A stretch of DNA of 52,098 nucleotides, taken from contig QAKR01000045.1 in NCBI GenBank assembly GCA_003343705.1, positions 1 through 52,098 on the forward strand, given 5' to 3'. Made by a program: the position numbers and the translations under genes. Under the pieces are notes generated by a model, which did not search any database, was not told the origin of the DNA, and saw nothing but the letters and a program-made list of their open reading frames with translations. This document shows, one piece after another, positions 17,080-24,862 of this stretch (positions within the stretch are counted from its first letter, which is position 1; the number at the start of each line of letters is the position of its first letter). The DNA is from Clostridiales bacterium. Its GTDB lineage: Bacteria > Bacillota > Clostridia > Oscillospirales > UBA644.

Positions 17080-18747
17080 ATGCTTGTCTATAAAAATTTT
17101 GTTGATGATGAGGTTGATGAAAAAGGTTGTTTAAAATCTTTAAATTTTCATCCGCCGGTAACATATAACTTTGGTTTTGATGTCGTTGATGCTGTTGCAG
17201 AAAAATCTCCGGATAAACTTGCAATGCTCTGGATCTCACGCACTAACGAAGAAAAACGTTTTACATTTTCAGATATAAAAAAATACTCAAATAAAACAGC
17301 AAACTATTTTAAAAAGCTTGGTATAAAAAAAGGTGACAGGGTTCTTTTAGTCTTAAAAAGACACTATCAATTTTGGTTTGCAATAACAGCACTCCATAAA
17401 ATCGGAGCAATAGCTATACCTGCAACATTTTTACTTACAAAAAAAGACTTTGTATATCGTTTCAACGCTGCAGGTGTAAAGGCTGTCATTTCAACAAATG
17501 AAAACGATATTCCTGAAGCAATTGAAATGTCTGAAGCTGAAAGCCCAACTCTTAAAATCAAATCAATTGTAAACGGAGAGCGTGAAGGCTGGTCTGATTT
17601 TGATAAATGCATAGAAGAAGAAAGTGATATTTTTCAACGTCCGACAGGTGACGACGCTGTTTATCTTAACGATTTGATTTTAATGTATTTCACATCCGGT
17701 ACAACCGGTTATCCCAAAATAGCAGCGCATGACAGCACCTATTCTCTGGGGCATCTTGTTACAGCTCGTTATTGGCATAATGTTGATCCTGACGGCTTGC
17801 ATTTAACAATCTCTGATACAGGCTGGGGTAAAGCAGTTTGGGGAAAATATTACGGCCAATGGCTTTGTGAAGCAGCTATTTTCGTTTATGACTTTGAAAA
17901 ATTTGATGCACATGATATTCTTTCAAAAATACAAGATTATAAAATAACAACCTTTTGTGCTCCCCCAACGATGTTTAGATTCTTTATAAAAGACGGTATG
18001 GAGGGCTATGACCTTTCATCGTTAAAATATGCAACTGTTGCAGGTGAAGCGCTTAATCCGGAAGTTTATAATAAATTCCTTGAATATACAGGAATTTCTT
18101 TAAAAGAAGGATTTGGTCAAACAGAAACAACACTAACTGTTGCTACTTTACCCGGAATGGAAGTTAAAGTAGGATCTATGGGGAAACCGACACCTCAGTA
18201 TAAAATAAAAATTGTAGATGATTCAGGCAACGAGGTTAAAGTCGGAGCTGTAGGTGAAATTGTTATTGACACATCTGAAGGAAGGCCATATGGGCTTTTC
18301 TGTGAATACTTCCTTGATCCTGAAAACACACAAAAAGTATGGCATGATGGGCTTTATCATACAGGCGACACTGCATGGAAAGATGAAGACGGTTATTTTT
18401 GGTATTATGGCAGAACAGATGATCTTATTAAATCAAGCGGATACAGGATTGGGCCCTTTGAGATAGAGAGTGTTTTAATGGAACATCCTGCAGTTATGGA
18501 ATGTGCCGTTACAGCCGTCCCTGATCCGGTTCGAGGTCAAGCGGTTAAAGCTACAATTGTTTTAACAAAAGCTTATAAGGATAAAGGTGATAATAACCTT
18601 ATTAAAGAATTACAAGACTATGTTAAACGCCTTACAGCACCTTACAAATATCCACGCGTAGTCGAATTCGTTGAAGAACTGCCTAAAACAATTTCAGGTA
18701 AGATCAGACGTGGTGAAATACGTAAGAACAGCGAAAATGATAAATAA
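17080..18747 (+). CDS. AMP-forming acyl-CoA synthetase
   Basis: A 555-residue adenylate-forming enzyme that activates a carboxylic acid with ATP and transfers it to CoA. The P-loop YFTSGTTGYPK is at residues 203-213, GFGQTETT near 345, the hinge region YHTGDTAW and YYGRTDDLIKSSGYRIGP near 430-460, and the catalytic C-terminal lysine in PKTISGKIRR. It resembles the medium-chain/acetyl-type (ACSM-like) branch that is often paired with a cupin regulator in gut Clostridia. The substrate acid cannot be read from sequence; short-chain, branched or aromatic acids are candidates. A terminator hairpin follows. Confidence 0.9.
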   Translation: MLVYKNFVDDEVDEKGCLKSLNFHPPVTYNFGFDVVDAVAEKSPDKLAMLWISRTNEEKRFTFSDIKKYSNKTANYFKKLGIKKGDRVLLVLKRHYQFWFAITALHKIGAIAIPATFLLTKKDFVYRFNAAGVKAVISTNENDIPEAIEMSEAESPTLKIKSIVNGEREGWSDFDKCIEEESDIFQRPTGDDAVYLNDLILMYFTSGTTGYPKIAAHDSTYSLGHLVTARYWHNVDPDGLHLTISDTGWGKAVWGKYYGQWLCEAAIFVYDFEKFDAHDILSKIQDYKITTFCAPPTMFRFFIKDGMEGYDLSSLKYATVAGEALNPEVYNKFLEYTGISLKEGFGQTETTLTVATLPGMEVKVGSMGKPTPQYKIKIVDDSGNEVKVGAVGEIVIDTSEGRPYGLFCEYFLDPENTQKVWHDGLYHTGDTAWKDEDGYFWYYGRTDDLIKSSGYRIGPFEIESVLMEHPAVMECAVTAVPDPVRGQAVKATIVLTKAYKDKGDNNLIKELQDYVKRLTAPYKYPRVVEFVEELPKTISGKIRRGEIRKNSENDK

Positions 18748-18753
18748 AAAATT

Positions 18754-18793
18754 AAACAATCGCCTCATGAAAACATGTGGCGATTGTTTTTTC
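18754..18793 (+). terminator. Intrinsic terminator of the cupin/acyl-CoA synthetase operon
   Basis: Stem 18754-18769 with 18774-18789 around an AAAA loop, one T-T mismatch, followed by four further Ts. The arm is AAACAATCGCC plus CATG. Confidence 0.85.
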
Positions 18794-18804
18794 AGTCAAT
18801 TGTT

Positions 18805-18841
18805 AACAGCTCCCCGTGTGTAAAACACACGGGGAGCTGTT
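18805..18841. terminator. 16-bp perfect hairpin between convergent genes
   Basis: AACAGCTCCCCGTGTG (18805-18820) pairs perfectly with 18826-18841 around TAAAA. It lies between the acyl-CoA synthetase and the minus-strand 3D-domain gene and probably ends the latter, though the minus-side T tract is weak. Confidence 0.7.
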
Positions 18842-18886
18842 TATATTCAACTATTCGAATATTTCTGCTTAGTAAATGCAGATCTT

Positions 18887-19861
18887 TTATTTTCCTTCTC
18901 GGATAACATAGCAAGTCCCTGTTCTGACACCAAATTCACGCATATCAGCAACTGAAGGAAGGAATAAATCAATTCTATTCCCTACTATTCCTCCGCCTGT
19001 ATCTTTTGCGTAACAATAACCGTACACAAAACCGTTGTCTGTAACAACATATAAGAGAGAGTGTAAAGGTATCAGATTTTTATCAACGGCAACATAACCT
19101 ACACGGGTTTTTTCACCTGTTGCGGTAACACTTCCGCCTACTTCTCCGTATGTGTATGCTGTAAATTTAATATCCAGCTTTCTTGAATATTCTGTCGGAG
19201 CTCCGCTGCCGTAATTAATCAAACTGCGCTTATCGACGTATTTAACGCCGTTTACAGGCTTGACTGTGATTTTTTCACTGACAACAACTTCATCTGATAG
19301 AACACCATCAATGTATTTTTGCCTTTTTGTAATTTCCTTTTTTCCGTCTTTAGCAGCTATATCAGAGTATTTACCTGAAAACGCTGCATAAACAATAGGA
19401 ACTTCGGTATATTTACAAGGTATAACTTCGGATTCAACAACCGTTTTATAAGTTATACGTTCTACTTCCTTGTCAATATCGCTGCTTTCTGGGGTTTGTC
19501 CGGATGCATCAACTTCTGAGGTCTCCGGAACCTGAGAAACATTCAGCTCAGGAAGTTCATCTAATGATGAAATAGAATTTAGGCTAAAAATATAAGGATC
19601 ATTTTCGCCGTCGAAACTAATATTCTGGTTTAAGGATAACTTCTGTAAATTTACTTCGGAACCGTCTGTTGCTTCCGGTATATCGATAACTCTGGCTGCT
19701 CGGCCGTCCGTTACTGCTTCACTCTGTACAGTCTCCATGGCGTATATAACCATATCATAGACCAAACAAGTTACCGTTACCAATGCGACAGAAAGAAAAA
19801 TCGCCGCAAATCTACTAAGAATCCTACTGTTTTTCATAAACCTAAGTTTTCTGAAATCCAT
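18887..19861 (-). CDS. G5- and 3D-domain cell-wall protein
   Basis: A 324-residue envelope protein. One hydrophobic helix near residues 14-35 (after KNSRILSRF) acts as signal/anchor. A low-complexity acidic linker follows. About 140-215 is a G5 domain, and about 225-320 a 3D domain with the family Asp pattern, including VAVDKNLIPLHS, CYAKDTGGGIVGNRIDLF and the final CYVI. The family is related to YabE/YocH and lytic transglycosylase-like enzymes, so peptidoglycan turnover is likely. Start: ATG of MDFRKLRF behind GGTGG; a longer frame lacks a binding site. A structured RNA-like region lies about 155 bases upstream. Confidence 0.85.
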   Translation of the reverse strand: MDFRKLRFMKNSRILSRFAAIFLSVALVTVTCLVYDMVIYAMETVQSEAVTDGRAARVIDIPEATDGSEVNLQKLSLNQNISFDGENDPYIFSLNSISSLDELPELNVSQVPETSEVDASGQTPESSDIDKEVERITYKTVVESEVIPCKYTEVPIVYAAFSGKYSDIAAKDGKKEITKRQKYIDGVLSDEVVVSEKITVKPVNGVKYVDKRSLINYGSGAPTEYSRKLDIKFTAYTYGEVGGSVTATGEKTRVGYVAVDKNLIPLHSLLYVVTDNGFVYGYCYAKDTGGGIVGNRIDLFLPSVADMREFGVRTGTCYVIREGK

Positions 19862-20015
19862 GTTTAACACCACCGGTCTATTGCCTACATCTTTCATTGG
19901 CAATAATAATTTTTCTTTCTTACAGTATATGGATAAAATTGGACAAATATACCGTAATGTTTGAAAACAATTATTACTTCAAATGAGAATATAATAAAAA
20001 ATCATTTTCAAATTT

Positions 20016-20154
20016 GCTTCACCGGGTATTTGCTGGGAAGCGCATCTATGTCAACCTCTTTCGACCAATATATCATATGCCCAGCCGAAGAGGATTGTTT
20101 ATGACTTTCAGGCTATTACGAGCGTCTTTCGGTGGTGCAACCAAAAACACTCGT
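20016..20154 (-). ncRNA. Candidate structured RNA or leader with kissing loops, unassigned family
   Basis: The 403-base gap upstream of the 3D gene holds three hairpins, read on the minus strand. H1 pairs 20141-20154 with 20118-20132 (ACGAG... with ...CTCGT). H2 pairs 20086-20105 with 20050-20063 (CGAAGAGG with CCTCTTTCG, extended by a GTCA helix). H3 pairs 20037-20041 with 20016-20020 (GAAGC/GCTTC). The H2 loop contains GCTGGGC (minus strand) and the H3 loop contains CCCAGC, which are complementary, giving a loop-loop contact. This is the sort of fold seen in riboswitches. It does not match the ydaO, T-box, GEMM, purine, lysine, SAM, TPP or FMN patterns as I know them. The plus strand could equally be the transcript. 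Confidence 0.5.
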
Positions 20155-20264
20155 TATTCAATTGAGTTTTTGCGTAAAATTATCTTTTTGTATAATAACC
20201 TAACTGCAATTGTTTAAATGAAATAAATGTATAAAACATAATATTCCATCCCTGACAAAACATT

Positions 20265-20666
20265 TTATCTCTTTGAAAATTGAGGAGCTTTTCTTGCTTT
20301 TTTCAAACCGTACTTCTTTCTTTCCTTCATACGGGGGTCTCTTGTAAGAAGCCCTGCTTTTTTAAGAGTTGACTTCATGTTTTGATCAGAAGTTACTAAT
20401 GCTCTTGCAAGACCGTGTCTGATAGCACCGGCTTGACCGGAAACGCCACCACCTATAACGGTTGCAACAATATCGTATTTACCAACTGAGTTTGTAAGCT
20501 CCATGGGCTGACGTACGATAAGCTTAAGTGTTTCAAGACCAAAATAATCATCAATATCACGTGAATTGATTGTTATATTGCCTGTGCCTTCGTAAACTCT
20601 AACACGAGCTACGGATTTCTTTCTTCTGCCTGTGCCGTAAAAATACGGTTTTTTGGAAGTATACAT
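20265..20666 (-). CDS. rpsI: 30S ribosomal protein S9
   Basis: A 133-residue small-subunit protein whose C-terminal tail reaches the tRNA in the P site. YGTGRRKKSVARVRVYEGTG at the start and the terminal KKARKAPQFSKR are diagnostic. GGAGGG precedes the ATG. It lies 14 bases after rplM in the standard rplM-rpsI operon. Its length is normal. Confidence 0.98.
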   Translation of the reverse strand: MYTSKKPYFYGTGRRKKSVARVRVYEGTGNITINSRDIDDYFGLETLKLIVRQPMELTNSVGKYDIVATVIGGGVSGQAGAIRHGLARALVTSDQNMKSTLKKAGLLTRDPRMKERKKYGLKKARKAPQFSKR

Positions 20667-20680
20667 TATTTCGGCCCTCC

Positions 20681-21112
20681 TTAGTCAATATTATATATTT
20701 CGGGTTTCTGAGCTTGATGGTTATGCTCTTCACCTTTATATATACGAAGTCTTCTTAATGCGCTACGACCGATGACATTGTTCGGAATCATGCCTTTAAC
20801 AGCAAGTTCAAAAGCAAATTCAGGGTTTTTCTGCATAAGAGTAGAATATTTAACTTCTTTCAGTCCGCCTACCCAGCCTGTATGGTGACGGTACATTTTC
20901 TGATCAAGTTTGTTACCTGTTAAAATTGATTTTTCAGCATTGATTACGATAACGAAATCTCCGCAATCAACGTGCGGTGTATAAGTTGCCTTGATTTTGC
21001 CTCTTAAGAGTTTAGCAACTTCTGTTGCTACTCTGCCCATGGGTTTGTCAGCAGCGTCAACAATATACCACTTACGTTCTATGTTGGACGCATTTGCCAT
21101 AAATGTTGCCAT
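20681..21112 (-). CDS. rplM: 50S ribosomal protein L13
   Basis: A 143-residue large-subunit assembly protein. ERKWYIVDAADKPMGRVATE, HVDCGDFVIVINAEK and the MIPNNVIGRSALRRLRIYKG block are diagnostic. The start is the ATG of MATFMANASN behind GGAGG; the open frame extends 46 more codons upstream but covers the promoter-proximal leader. It is the first gene of the operon with rpsI. Confidence 0.98.
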   Translation of the reverse strand: MATFMANASNIERKWYIVDAADKPMGRVATEVAKLLRGKIKATYTPHVDCGDFVIVINAEKSILTGNKLDQKMYRHHTGWVGGLKEVKYSTLMQKNPEFAFELAVKGMIPNNVIGRSALRRLRIYKGEEHNHQAQKPEIYNID

Positions 21113-21315
21113 GTTATATAACCTCCATATATGATAAAATTGAATTAACAATCGTAAAGTGCCATCTCCGACAGCTTTTATTATACTATTATTATAATTT
21201 ATTACAAAACAAAACTTAAGCTTTGAATACACTAATAAAATAATAAACATTATACAAGCTACTACATCTTTTATAATAGCGTGCTTCTCGCATGGGCGGC
21301 TTTGTCGTTGTTCGC
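21113..21315 (-). promoter_or_regulatory. Candidate rplM leader (L13-type autoregulatory 5' UTR)
   Basis: About 200 bases separate the expected transcription start from the rplM start codon. The first part folds: minus-strand TAGCG (21313-21317) pairs with CGCTA (21277-21281) and encloses a GC-rich stretch with GCCGCCC and GCGAGAAGC. A leader that binds L13 is known in Firmicutes; assignment here is from position and structure only. Confidence 0.45.
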
Positions 21316-21319
21316 TAAT

Positions 21320-21348
21320 ATTATATCATAGATTTTTTTTCTTGTCAA
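21320..21348 (-). promoter_or_regulatory. Consensus sigma-A promoter of rplM-rpsI
   Basis: TTGACA (21343-21348), a 17-base spacer and TATAAT (21320-21325) preceded by TGA, both boxes perfect, as expected for a highly expressed ribosomal operon. Confidence 0.9.
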
Positions 21349-21385
21349 TACCAAATTTCTAATTTATATAACTTTCATAATCTAA

Positions 21386-21435
21386 GCTTCATTTTACGTC
21401 TATTTGCTTCAATTTACGCCGTTTTGCTCATTTTC
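21386..21435. repeat. Degenerate 20-bp tandem repeat, 2.5 copies
   Basis: GCTTCATTTTACGTCTATTT (21386-21405) is followed at once by GCTTCAATTTACGCCGTTTT (21406-21425), and then a partial GCTCATTTTC (21426-21435). It sits between the rqcH stop and the rplM promoter. Confidence 0.6.
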
Positions 21436-21439
21436 AAAA

Positions 21440-23167
21440 CTATTTTTTCACAATAAGTTCATTTATAAGCTCTTCAGAAGGGGTAACAATAGCTGTTTTA
21501 TACGTTTCATAAACCACCATGCCCGGTTTGGATCCTGAAGGTTTTTTTATGTTTTTCACTTCGGTATAATCAACTTCAACATTCTTACCATCACGAATTT
21601 TTGAGTTTGTTGCAGCAATTATTGCAGCTTGTGTCAGAGTTGAATTGGGAGGGGTCTTCCCTTCACAAACTACAATGACATGGCTACCGGGATAATTCTT
21701 AACATGAAACCAAATATCCTGTTTTTCAGCCATTTTTAGCGTTAAAAAGTCGTTTTGGGCGTTGTTTTTACCGACTAAAATAGTAAATCCATCACTTGAT
21801 CGATATTCTGAGGGTACGCAGCTTTGCTTTATTTTACGGTCTTTTTGCTGCTTTTTAATATATCCTCCATTGGAAAGCTCTTCTCTTATTTGAGAAATAT
21901 CAACCAGATTTTCAGCCGTATCCACAGAAGCTAAAACACTTTCAAGGTATTTAAGTTCTGTTTTTGCAAGCGGGAGCTGTTTTGAAAGAACCTCTTTTGC
22001 TGTTGTCGCTTTTTTATATAGCTTATAATATCTTTGAGCGTTTTCTGAAGGAGTCAAACGTTTATCCAGCGAAACTTGGACAGGTTCACCGTCTGAATAA
22101 TAATCCTGAAGCATAACGTTTCCGTCACCTTTTTTTAGCATATATATATTAGCAGTTATTATATCGCCAATCCGCCTATATTTTTCGGATTTTTTACATT
22201 CTTCAATATCCAAAAGTTGTGCATTAATTTTCCTTGATACTCTTGATATAAGAGTTGAAAGAAGCTTTGTAATATCTGCAGCACCGCGCTTAAGATGCTC
22301 TCTTTTTCTGCGTTCGGAATAAAATTCTTCTAACGCCTCTGAAGGTGTAGTATAGTATTTCTTTTCCGCGAATTCACCATATTGATTTATATCAAAACAA
22401 TAAAATTCAAGAGGCTTATCTGTGAATAAAACACAATAAGTAAATTTTTCTTCTAAAATATTTCTATATAGATTTTGCAACTTTTTATTTAATACTAACT
22501 CGTCACAATTTTCAGAATCTGTTTTGCCGGTAAGTTCATAAGAAAGTTCTCTTGACAGAAGAGGTGAAAATCCGGTAAAAGAAGAAGTTAAAAAAGTATC
22601 CAGACGAGCCCCTTTCGGTAAAGATATTTCTGTTTGAGCTGAAATATCCAGCTTATTTTGTGAAGGCGGCAATTCATAGGTTAAACCTGCAAACAATTGA
22701 CGTTTCTCAGAAACAGAGAAATCTACAGGTCTTAAAGCATCTATAACCTTGTTTTCGAAATCGGTTAAAACAAGATTGCTCCATTTGCCCATAATTTCAA
22801 GTATAAGATGTTTTTCCACCGATTCACGCATTTCTGTCCTGCATTCAAAAGTAAAAATCAGAACACGTTCAAATCCTGGTTGTGTTACGTTTAAGAGCTT
22901 TGCACCTCCGAGATGTTTACGTAAAAGCATACAAAAATTCGGCGGCACGAGAGGATTCTCAAATTGCGCCGCCGTAAGACAAGCCCGTGAATTTGATGGA
23001 TTTGCAGACAATATAAGCTTTGAGTTTTTTATTTCCGCACCTGGGGTGTGAAAATGTAAAACAATATCATCTTTTTCAGGTTGAGTTATTTTTTCAACTT
23101 TGCCACCTAACAGAGTTTTTTTGAACTCGCAACATAGGGCATAAGTCATTATTCCGTCAAGAGCCAT
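21440..23167 (-). CDS. rqcH: NFACT-family ribosome rescue factor RqcH (fibronectin-binding-like)
   Basis: A 575-residue protein of the NFACT family. RqcH recruits alanyl-tRNA to stalled 50S subunits and drives alanine tailing in bacterial ribosome quality control. The amino end MALDGIMTYALCCEF and GGAKLLNVTQPGFERVLIFT are NFACT-N. A helical middle (about 280-420) follows. The C-terminal NFACT-R/DUF814 domain has LVGKNNAQNDFLTLKMA, DIWFHVKNYPGSHVIV and a KPSGSKPGMV stretch. Older annotations call it fibronectin-binding protein. It is last in the long operon, two bases after the Nif3 gene. Confidence 0.93.
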   Translation of the reverse strand: MALDGIMTYALCCEFKKTLLGGKVEKITQPEKDDIVLHFHTPGAEIKNSKLILSANPSNSRACLTAAQFENPLVPPNFCMLLRKHLGGAKLLNVTQPGFERVLIFTFECRTEMRESVEKHLILEIMGKWSNLVLTDFENKVIDALRPVDFSVSEKRQLFAGLTYELPPSQNKLDISAQTEISLPKGARLDTFLTSSFTGFSPLLSRELSYELTGKTDSENCDELVLNKKLQNLYRNILEEKFTYCVLFTDKPLEFYCFDINQYGEFAEKKYYTTPSEALEEFYSERRKREHLKRGAADITKLLSTLISRVSRKINAQLLDIEECKKSEKYRRIGDIITANIYMLKKGDGNVMLQDYYSDGEPVQVSLDKRLTPSENAQRYYKLYKKATTAKEVLSKQLPLAKTELKYLESVLASVDTAENLVDISQIREELSNGGYIKKQQKDRKIKQSCVPSEYRSSDGFTILVGKNNAQNDFLTLKMAEKQDIWFHVKNYPGSHVIVVCEGKTPPNSTLTQAAIIAATNSKIRDGKNVEVDYTEVKNIKKPSGSKPGMVVYETYKTAIVTPSEELINELIVKK

Positions 23168-23169
23168 TT

Positions 23170-23931
23170 TTACATTCCTTTTATAATATCCTTATGTTCC
23201 GAAACAATGAATATTGTTTGCGGAAATTCGTTTTCAAATTTTTCTTTTAAATATGTGATTATCAAATTTTCCGTAGAAAAATGCCCTGCATCAATTAAAT
23301 TCATTCCCAGCTCATTCGCCAGCAGAAAATCATGATATTTAACATCTCCAGTTAAAAACGTGTCTGCACCGGCTTCCCTTGCTAATTCAATATAGTCATC
23401 ACCTGCTCCGCCTACAACCGCAACTTTACAAACAGATGAAGAAGATTTTGAATACCTTACAATATTTGAATTAAGTACATTTTTTATAAAACAGACATAA
23501 TCATCAAAAAGCATATCATTTTCAAGAAATCCTATTCTGCCTATTGCCTGCTTCCCTTTTTCAATAAGAAGTTCCGGTCGGTCTTTTATACCGGCAGCTT
23601 TTGCCAAAACATCGTTTACTCCGTTTTCGGCAATATCCAAATTTGTATGAGCACAAATAGCATCAATACCATATTTGGCAAGCAAATATGGCGCAGAATT
23701 CGGCACAAGGTTTTTTAAAGGGTCAAAAATAACAGGGTGGTGCGAAACTATAAGCTCCGCACCTTTTTCATATGCTTCAAAAACCACTGCAGGGGTAATA
23801 TCCAGAGAAATTAAAACCTTTGTTATAAGGTTATCTGAATTTCCGACCAATAAGCCCACATTGTCCCACTTTTCTGCGGTATCAAACGGCGCAAATGTAT
23901 TTATAAAGCTATAAATATCGCCTGTATTCAT
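23170..23931 (-). CDS. Nif3-like dinuclear metal centre protein
   Basis: A 253-residue Nif3/YqfO-type protein. The family blocks are AEKWDNVGLLVGN, VSHHPVIFDPLKN and AICAHTNLDIAENGVNDVLA near the start, and DTFLTGDVKYHDFL and DAGHFSTE near the end; their histidines and acids form the dinuclear metal site. Family members are annotated as GTP cyclohydrolase 1 type 2-like, but the physiological role is unsettled. It lacks the insert of the longer YqfO form. It overlaps trmK by four bases, the classic yqfN-yqfO arrangement. Confidence 0.93.
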   Translation of the reverse strand: MNTGDIYSFINTFAPFDTAEKWDNVGLLVGNSDNLITKVLISLDITPAVVFEAYEKGAELIVSHHPVIFDPLKNLVPNSAPYLLAKYGIDAICAHTNLDIAENGVNDVLAKAAGIKDRPELLIEKGKQAIGRIGFLENDMLFDDYVCFIKNVLNSNIVRYSKSSSSVCKVAVVGGAGDDYIELAREAGADTFLTGDVKYHDFLLANELGMNLIDAGHFSTENLIITYLKEKFENEFPQTIFIVSEHKDIIKGM

Positions 23932-24629
23932 CTTCTTTTTTCTTCCTCTAAATAGTTTTCAATCTCTTTAAAAACTGTTGTTTCATAACGAAGATCTTCT
24001 TCTTTTGTAAGACGAGATGTTCTCATTCCACGTATTTTTGCACGTTGTGTACGGTAGATTTTTTCAATAAAATTCAAGCTTATTTTATCACGTTTTTCAC
24101 GTAACGGTTTAGACGCATATATATCTAAATTTTCATATTCCTGCTTGCCGGGCTCTGCAATAATAACGGAGTAATAGCGGTGCTCCATCTCTTTTACTAT
24201 TGTTTCATCAACTATATGAAAATCATTATCATATAAATATTTACGTAACTTATCAATAGATGTCATAGGTTGTAAAATAAGCTTTGCAGTACGATCGCCA
24301 TATCCTCTTGAAAGGATATCAGCAATAAGTTCGCCACCCATTCCTGCTATAACTATTGTATCACAGTGATTAGGAACGCCGTCAAGGCCATCGCACTTCA
24401 TTAAGGTAATTTTACTACAATCGGGACCGAGCTTTTTTCTAACGTAAGTGCCGGCTCTATCTATCGGGCCATCACCGATATCGCAAGCATACACTTCATT
24501 ACAAATTTCATTTTCAACAAGAAATATTGGTAAAAGAGCGTGGTCTGTTCCGATATCGGCAACAACGCTTCCGATTTTAATATTATCCGCCAGCGTTTTA
24601 AGCCGAGGTGAAAGTTTTACAGAGATCAC
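23928..24629 (-). CDS. trmK: tRNA (adenine(22)-N1)-methyltransferase TrmK
   Basis: A 233-residue SAM-dependent methyltransferase modifying A22 of tRNA. VVADIGTDHALLPIFLV is the SAM-binding motif I, followed by ACDIGDGPIDRAG and the catalytic-region VIAGMGGELIADIL. The carboxy half (about 155-233) is a helical, basic domain. The start codon is GTG, with AAAGGAGC eight bases upstream. It is coupled by a four-base overlap to the Nif3 gene, as in Bacillus yqfN-yqfO. Confidence 0.93.
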   Translation of the reverse strand: MISVKLSPRLKTLADNIKIGSVVADIGTDHALLPIFLVENEICNEVYACDIGDGPIDRAGTYVRKKLGPDCSKITLMKCDGLDGVPNHCDTIVIAGMGGELIADILSRGYGDRTAKLILQPMTSIDKLRKYLYDNDFHIVDETIVKEMEHRYYSVIIAEPGKQEYENLDIYASKPLREKRDKISLNFIEKIYRTQRAKIRGMRTSRLTKEEDLRYETTVFKEIENYLEEEKRR

Positions 24630-24642
24630 GATAATTGCTCCT

Positions 24643-24837
24643 TTATGCCAATTTTTTATTTAATGCCTGAACAAGCTCATCTACATTGATTCCATGAACT
24701 TCACAAGCTTCTTCAATGCTTTCGCCGCGTGCGCAAGCGCAGCCGAGACAGTGCATACCGTACTCCATAAAAATATCGGCTGCATCATTGTTAATTTTTA
24801 AAATGTCACCTATAAGTGTTTCTTTTGTAATTTCCAT
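24643..24837 (-). CDS. DUF1858 small redox-disulfide domain protein
   Basis: A 64-residue protein with a CLGCACARGESIEEACEVHG segment. The cysteines of CxxCxC type, together with GDILKINNDAADIFMEYGMH, match the DUF1858/hybrid-cluster-protein-associated disulfide domain family. A role in redox or Fe-S chemistry is likely, but its partner is unknown; no hybrid cluster protein gene lies nearby. AAGGAG precedes the ATG. It is packed between the ROK gene and trmK in the long operon. Confidence 0.88.
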   Translation of the reverse strand: MEITKETLIGDILKINNDAADIFMEYGMHCLGCACARGESIEEACEVHGINVDELVQALNKKLA

Positions 24838-24862
24838 CTTTGTTCTCCTTGTTTATTCTTTA

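Noticed and set aside
20016..20154. ydaO/c-di-AMP riboswitch
   Set aside because: Position before a wall-enzyme gene fits, but the conserved GGGGTGAATC-like and CCGTCAGCTAACC-like blocks are absent.
20014..20217. Plus-strand 67-codon open frame
   Set aside because: It overlaps the structured RNA region, has no ribosome binding site and shows no protein motif.
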